Assembly (NCBI GenBank): GCA_030407505.1
Contig: JASDDH010000022.1
Span: 1-60,535, forward strand
Length of the DNA: 60,535 nt
Direction: 5' to 3'
Origin: Planococcus sp. APC 4015
Lineage (GTDB): Bacteria > Actinomycetota > Actinomycetes > Actinomycetales > Microbacteriaceae
Below are positions 60,376-60,535 of this stretch, one piece after another. The notes under the pieces were generated by a model. That model was not told the origin of the DNA. It searched no databases and worked only from the letters and a program-made list of their open reading frames with translations. A program made the position numbers and the translations under genes. Within the stretch, counting starts at the first letter, position 1; the number at the start of each line of letters is the position of its first letter.

Positions 60376-60535
60376 GCCGCGCCGCGCTCCTGCGGGAGCA
60401 GGCCCTCTTCGACGAGGACGGCGCGCATGGCCGCGAGGTCATCGGGGTCGGTGATGGGCAGACGCGGTCGCCGCACCTGCCCGGCAGGCTGGTCGAGCAT
60501 GTGCATGAGCGCCTTCAACTGAGCCTGATACGACC
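60372..60535 (-). CDS. Dihydrodipicolinate synthase-family protein (3' end only)
   Basis: Last 53 codons: YQAQLKALMHMLDQPAGQVR, then PRLPITDPDDLAAMRAVLVE and EGLLPQERGAA. This is the usual C-terminal helix and tail of DapA-family aldolases/deaminases. In hydroxyproline catabolism such an enzyme is the pyrroline-4-hydroxy-2-carboxylate deaminase, and its coupling to a [2Fe-2S] subunit fits that. The catalytic part is outside the window. Confidence 0.75.
   Translation of the reverse strand, partial: SYQAQLKALMHMLDQPAGQVRRPRLPITDPDDLAAMRAVLVEEGLLPQERGAA

Overview
The window is one contiguous piece of a very GC-rich actinobacterial chromosome. The gene families, codon usage, frequent leaderless-type starts and the order tRNA-Trp, secE, nusG, rplK, rplA point to Microbacteriaceae and most likely Microbacterium. 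That assignment is inference, because there is no rRNA here to test it. I see no insertion sequence, prophage, rRNA operon, replication origin or CRISPR array. Genes are tightly packed, often with 4-base start/stop overlaps, and both strands are used.

Layout. 0-2.3 kb: end of cydD and complete cydC, an exporter for cytochrome bd assembly. 2.3-13.6 kb: a molybdenum block with a modABC importer, a TOBE regulator/binding protein, moeB-rhodanese, moeA, moaC, mobA, a DUF6457 gene, moaD, moaE, moaB and an FdhF/YdeP-type molybdoenzyme. moaA is not in the window. 13.6-24.3 kb: housekeeping and membrane functions, namely an SDR/DUF2867 protein, a HerA-like ATPase, a PAP2 phosphatase, an F420-type nitroreductase-like protein, a Bcr-type MFS pump, DUF3105 and DUF305 proteins, and a CtpE-like P-type ATPase. 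24.4-32.4 kb: a sugar locus with GH36 alpha-galactosidase, a sugar ABC importer lacking its own ATPase, a LacI regulator and a small clan GH-J-like hydrolase. This suggests raffinose-type oligosaccharides. 32.4-33.7 kb: rplJ-rplL with an L10 leader and an attenuator hairpin.

33.8-36.4 kb is a small accessory stretch: an AbiEi-like/nuclease protein, two copies of an 88-bp hairpin element, a YqaJ-like exonuclease and a barstar without a visible barnase. 36.4-44.0 kb holds an MFS pump with its MarR repressor, a quinone oxidoreductase, LysG/LysE, acylphosphatase and an amino-acid ABC importer. 44.2-47.6 kb is the minus-strand block tRNA-Trp, secE, nusG, DUF3072, rplK, rplA.

47.9-60.5 kb is a catabolic island. 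It holds a pcaIJF-like CoA-transferase and thiolase set and an NTF2-fold protein. It also has two proteins diverged from the glycine-cleavage P-protein, with no H or T protein beside them, followed by an AcoX/NAD-kinase-like protein and a class III aminotransferase. The rest is a semialdehyde dehydrogenase, an IclR regulator, an Old Yellow Enzyme, a small [2Fe-2S] subunit and the end of a DapA-family gene. The substrate is unknown to me, and this is the best candidate for an undescribed system in the window.

Two genome-scale signals cut across the annotation. One is a dispersed tandem repeat built on CTTCGACAGGCTCAGCGACC, which sits in-frame inside cydC, fdhF (twice, in opposite orientations) and the herA-like gene; its unit is 18 or 21 bp inside genes but 19 bp in its one intergenic copy. 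The other is a strong excess of the 7-mer GGATGCC/GGCATCC.
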